DNA of 8,032 bases from CALAEC01 sp050692915 (GTDB lineage Bacteria > Actinomycetota > UBA4738 > CALAEC01). A model generated the notes under the pieces. The model was not told where the DNA came from. It saw nothing but the letters and a program-made list of their open reading frames with translations, and made no database searches. Position 1 is the stretch's first letter. Every line of letters begins with the position of its first letter. Below are positions 6,362-8,032 of the stretch, one piece after another. Position numbers and translations under genes: made by a program. The stretch spans positions 1 to 8,032 of the forward strand of contig JBOGVU010000105.1 in NCBI GenBank assembly GCA_050692915.1, written 5' to 3'.

Positions 6362-6799
6362 GTGAGGCTCGTAGTCCAGCGGGTGGCCCGCTCCCGGGTT
6401 CGGGTCGGTGGCGAGGTGGTCACCGAGGGAGGGGCGGGTCTCTTGATCCTGGTGGGTATCGGCGTGGACGACGCCGAGGACGAGCCGGAGAAGCTCGCCA
6501 CGAAGGTCTGGCACCTCCGGATCTTCGAGGACGAGCAGGGCAAGATGAACCGTTCGATCGAGGACACGGGCGGGGACATCGTGGTCGTCCCCCAGTTCAC
6601 GCTGTACGGGGACACCTCGGGAGGCCGACGGCCGTCGTGGATCCGGGCGGCCCGGCCCGACGTGGCCGGGCCCGCGGTGGAGCGGTTCGCCGCCGCGCTG
6701 TCCTCGCTCGGGGCCACCGTGCGCACCGGCGCTTTCCGGGAGCACATGGAGGTCGAGCTGGTGAACGACGGCCCGGTGACGCTGATCCTGGAGGCCTGA
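6362..6799 (+). CDS. dtd: D-aminoacyl-tRNA deacylase
   Basis: Dtd hydrolyses D-amino acids (and glycine mischarged on tRNA-Ala) from tRNA in the cytoplasm, a chiral proofreading step. The protein is 145 residues, the usual length, and starts MRLVVQRVARSRVRVGG like most family members. It shows LRIFEDEQGKMNRS, GRRPSW, and the second active-site motif NDGPVT at 135-140, which carries the Gly-cisPro element. The first motif, normally SQFTL, reads PQFTL at 77-81: the conserved Ser is Pro. The GTG start at 6362 follows the membrane ORF stop by 7 bp, with only a weak GAGAAG site, suggesting coupled translation. Apt-rel-dtd is a conserved order (e.g. Bacillus), so this gene belongs to the ancestral cluster. 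Confidence 0.95.
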   Translation: MRLVVQRVARSRVRVGGEVVTEGGAGLLILVGIGVDDAEDEPEKLATKVWHLRIFEDEQGKMNRSIEDTGGDIVVVPQFTLYGDTSGGRRPSWIRAARPDVAGPAVERFAAALSSLGATVRTGAFREHMEVELVNDGPVTLILEA

Positions 6800-6806
6800 C
6801 CCCGGA

Positions 6807-8032
6807 CTACTCCCCGGTCTCGAGCCGGTCGCGGGCCTCGGCCATGAGGTTCCCGAACGCCCGGGCCGCGGTGGGGAAGGCGTGGATCGTGTCGGCCAGG
6901 ACCTCGACGGGCACCCGGTGCTTGATGGCCAGGGCCGGCTCGTGGATCAGCTCTCCGGCCCCCGGACAGGCCGCGAAGGCGCCCACCAGGACGCGTCGCT
7001 CCCGGTCGACCACCGCGGTGATGTGCCCGGGCGATCCCTCCCGGATCGCCTCGGTGGAGTGGCGACGGGGCTCGATCGTGAACCCCCGGGCCGTGGTGGC
7101 GAAGTCGACGGTGACCTCGAACGCATCGAGCCCTCGCTCCCAGGCGGCCTGGATGGTCATCCCCGCCGTGGCCGTCTCGGGGTCGGTGAACGTGGCTGTG
7201 GGGATGGTGTCCAGGTCGGCCCGGACATCCCGGCCCGCCGCGGCGCGGGCGGCGATACGCCCCTCGTAGTCGGCGACGTGGGTGAACTGGGCGCCGCCGG
7301 CGCAGTCGCCGGCCACGAACACGCCTTCGCCGATGCGCATGCGCTCGTCCGGCGTGGCCCGGCCCCGCTCGTCCAGGGCCACCCCGGCGTCCTCGGAGCC
7401 CAGGGCCCGGAGGTCCGCGGCCCTCCGACCCACGGCCACCAGCAGCTCCGCGCCCTCGACCACGGCACCGTCGGACAGCGTGATCCGTCGGCCCGGCCCG
7501 CCGCGTTCCACCGCCGTGGCGGTGACGTTCGTCCGGATCTCCACGCCCTCCTCGCGAAGCTGGGCGGCCACGACCTCGGAGCTCTTGGGGTGGTCGCGGG
7601 GAAGGATCCGGTCCGACCCCTGGACCACCGTGACCTTCGCGCCGAATCGAGCGTACACCTGGGCCAGCTCGGTCCCGACCACGCCCCCCCCGAGGATGAC
7701 GAGGCTGGAGGGGAACTCGCGGAGGGACGTCGCATCGTTGCTGGTCCAGTACCCGGCCTCCTCCAGGCCGTGGATGCTGGGGATCACCGGGGTCGAGCCG
7801 ACGGCGAGGATGAGCGCGGCGGCCTCCAGGGTCCTGGGGTTCTTGCCGTCCCCCCGGACCTCCACCGTGCCCGGCCCGACCAGCCGGGCCGAGCCTCGGA
7901 CCACCTCGGCCCCTTCCGACTCGAGCCCCTGGACGTGCCCGCCGTCGTCCGGGAAAGGGATCCCCTCGCGACTGATCATCCAGTCCCGCCGATCCGAGGC
8001 CCGTTCCCACGGGTAGTCGGCCCCGGCGGCCC
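6807..8032 (-). CDS. FAD/NAD(P)-dependent pyridine nucleotide-disulfide oxidoreductase (N-terminus outside the window)
   Basis: This flavoprotein belongs to the lipoamide dehydrogenase/mercuric reductase/glutathione reductase superfamily. The frame is open to the window edge; an in-frame ATG at 7979 is internal, since the sequence before it (DYPWERASDRRDW) continues the fold. Seen in order: ALILAVGSTPVIP; the NAD(P)-binding LGGGVVGTELAQVYARFG (near 7650-7700); GEGVFVAGDCAGG, the second FAD contact; and the dimerisation domain starting PTATFTDPETATAGMT. The C-terminus has DTIHAFPTAARAF where lipoamide dehydrogenases have HAHPTLSE: the catalytic-type His is present but the partner Glu is not. 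The GxGxxG and redox CxxxxC regions lie beyond the window, so the substrate cannot be assigned. It converges on dtd with 7 bp between stops and so belongs to a different transcript. Confidence 0.9.
   Translation of the reverse strand, partial: AAGADYPWERASDRRDWMISREGIPFPDDGGHVQGLESEGAEVVRGSARLVGPGTVEVRGDGKNPRTLEAAALILAVGSTPVIPSIHGLEEAGYWTSNDATSLREFPSSLVILGGGVVGTELAQVYARFGAKVTVVQGSDRILPRDHPKSSEVVAAQLREEGVEIRTNVTATAVERGGPGRRITLSDGAVVEGAELLVAVGRRAADLRALGSEDAGVALDERGRATPDERMRIGEGVFVAGDCAGGAQFTHVADYEGRIAARAAAGRDVRADLDTIPTATFTDPETATAGMTIQAAWERGLDAFEVTVDFATTARGFTIEPRRHSTEAIREGSPGHITAVVDRERRVLVGAFAACPGAGELIHEPALAIKHRVPVEVLADTIHAFPTAARAFGNLMAEARDRLETGE

Noticed and set aside
6800..6830. Possible bidirectional terminator between the convergent dtd and oxidoreductase genes
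   Set aside because: Only a 4-bp CCGG/CCGG pairing with mismatched flanks and no T-run; not distinguishable from chance in this GC-rich sequence.
6112..8010. Long - strand open frame (632 codons) spanning dtd and the oxidoreductase
   Set aside because: It runs in a different frame across the true oxidoreductase and then antisense to dtd and the micro-ORF; composition is Gly/Arg/Pro-rich with no domain.

Overview
The window is GC-rich DNA (roughly two thirds G+C by eye) with strong G/C preference at third codon positions and frequent GTG starts. The gene order secF ... apt - rel - dtd is a widely conserved bacterial neighbourhood (secDF-apt-rel in Actinomycetota; apt-relA-dtd in Bacillus). 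Base composition, TANNNT-like -10 elements and protein character together suggest a high-GC actinobacterium, possibly a poorly sampled or uncultivated lineage. This assignment is inference; no rRNA or other taxonomic marker is present.

Left block (1-5419, + strand): the 3' part of secF (protein export); a KhtT-like regulatory subunit; a KhtU-like CPA2 cation:proton antiporter; apt (adenine salvage); and rel (bifunctional (p)ppGpp synthetase/hydrolase). The genes are tightly packed: secF-khtT 8 bp, khtT-khtU 2 bp, a 4-base GTGA overlap between khtU and apt, and about 50 bp between apt and rel. They look largely co-transcribed. A TACAAT -10-like element just before rel may add an internal promoter. 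The khtTU pair sits between secF and apt, where it is not part of the usual neighbourhood.

Middle block (5420-6354): about 150 bp of non-coding DNA with hairpins and a possible -10 element enclosed by an inverted repeat. It is followed by a secreted, eight-cysteine, aromatic-rich protein of unknown function. Next comes a 47-codon single-span membrane ORF with convincing codon structure but no ATG, GTG or TTG at its apparent start, where an ACG follows a Shine-Dalgarno-like sequence. This two-gene insertion between rel and dtd is the least explained part of the window.

Right block: dtd (D-aminoacyl-tRNA deacylase) on the + strand carries an unusual Pro in its first active-site motif. It is followed, 7 bp away and converging on the - strand, by the C-terminal part of an FAD/NAD(P)-dependent pyridine nucleotide-disulfide oxidoreductase whose N-terminus lies outside the window.

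No rRNA, tRNA, CRISPR array, insertion sequence or prophage was seen. No gene-free stretch exceeds 300 bases. Nothing here is clearly a new multi-gene system; the best leads are the orphan secreted/membrane pair and the insertion of a (probably nucleotide-controlled) K+/H+ antiporter into a purine/alarmone operon.
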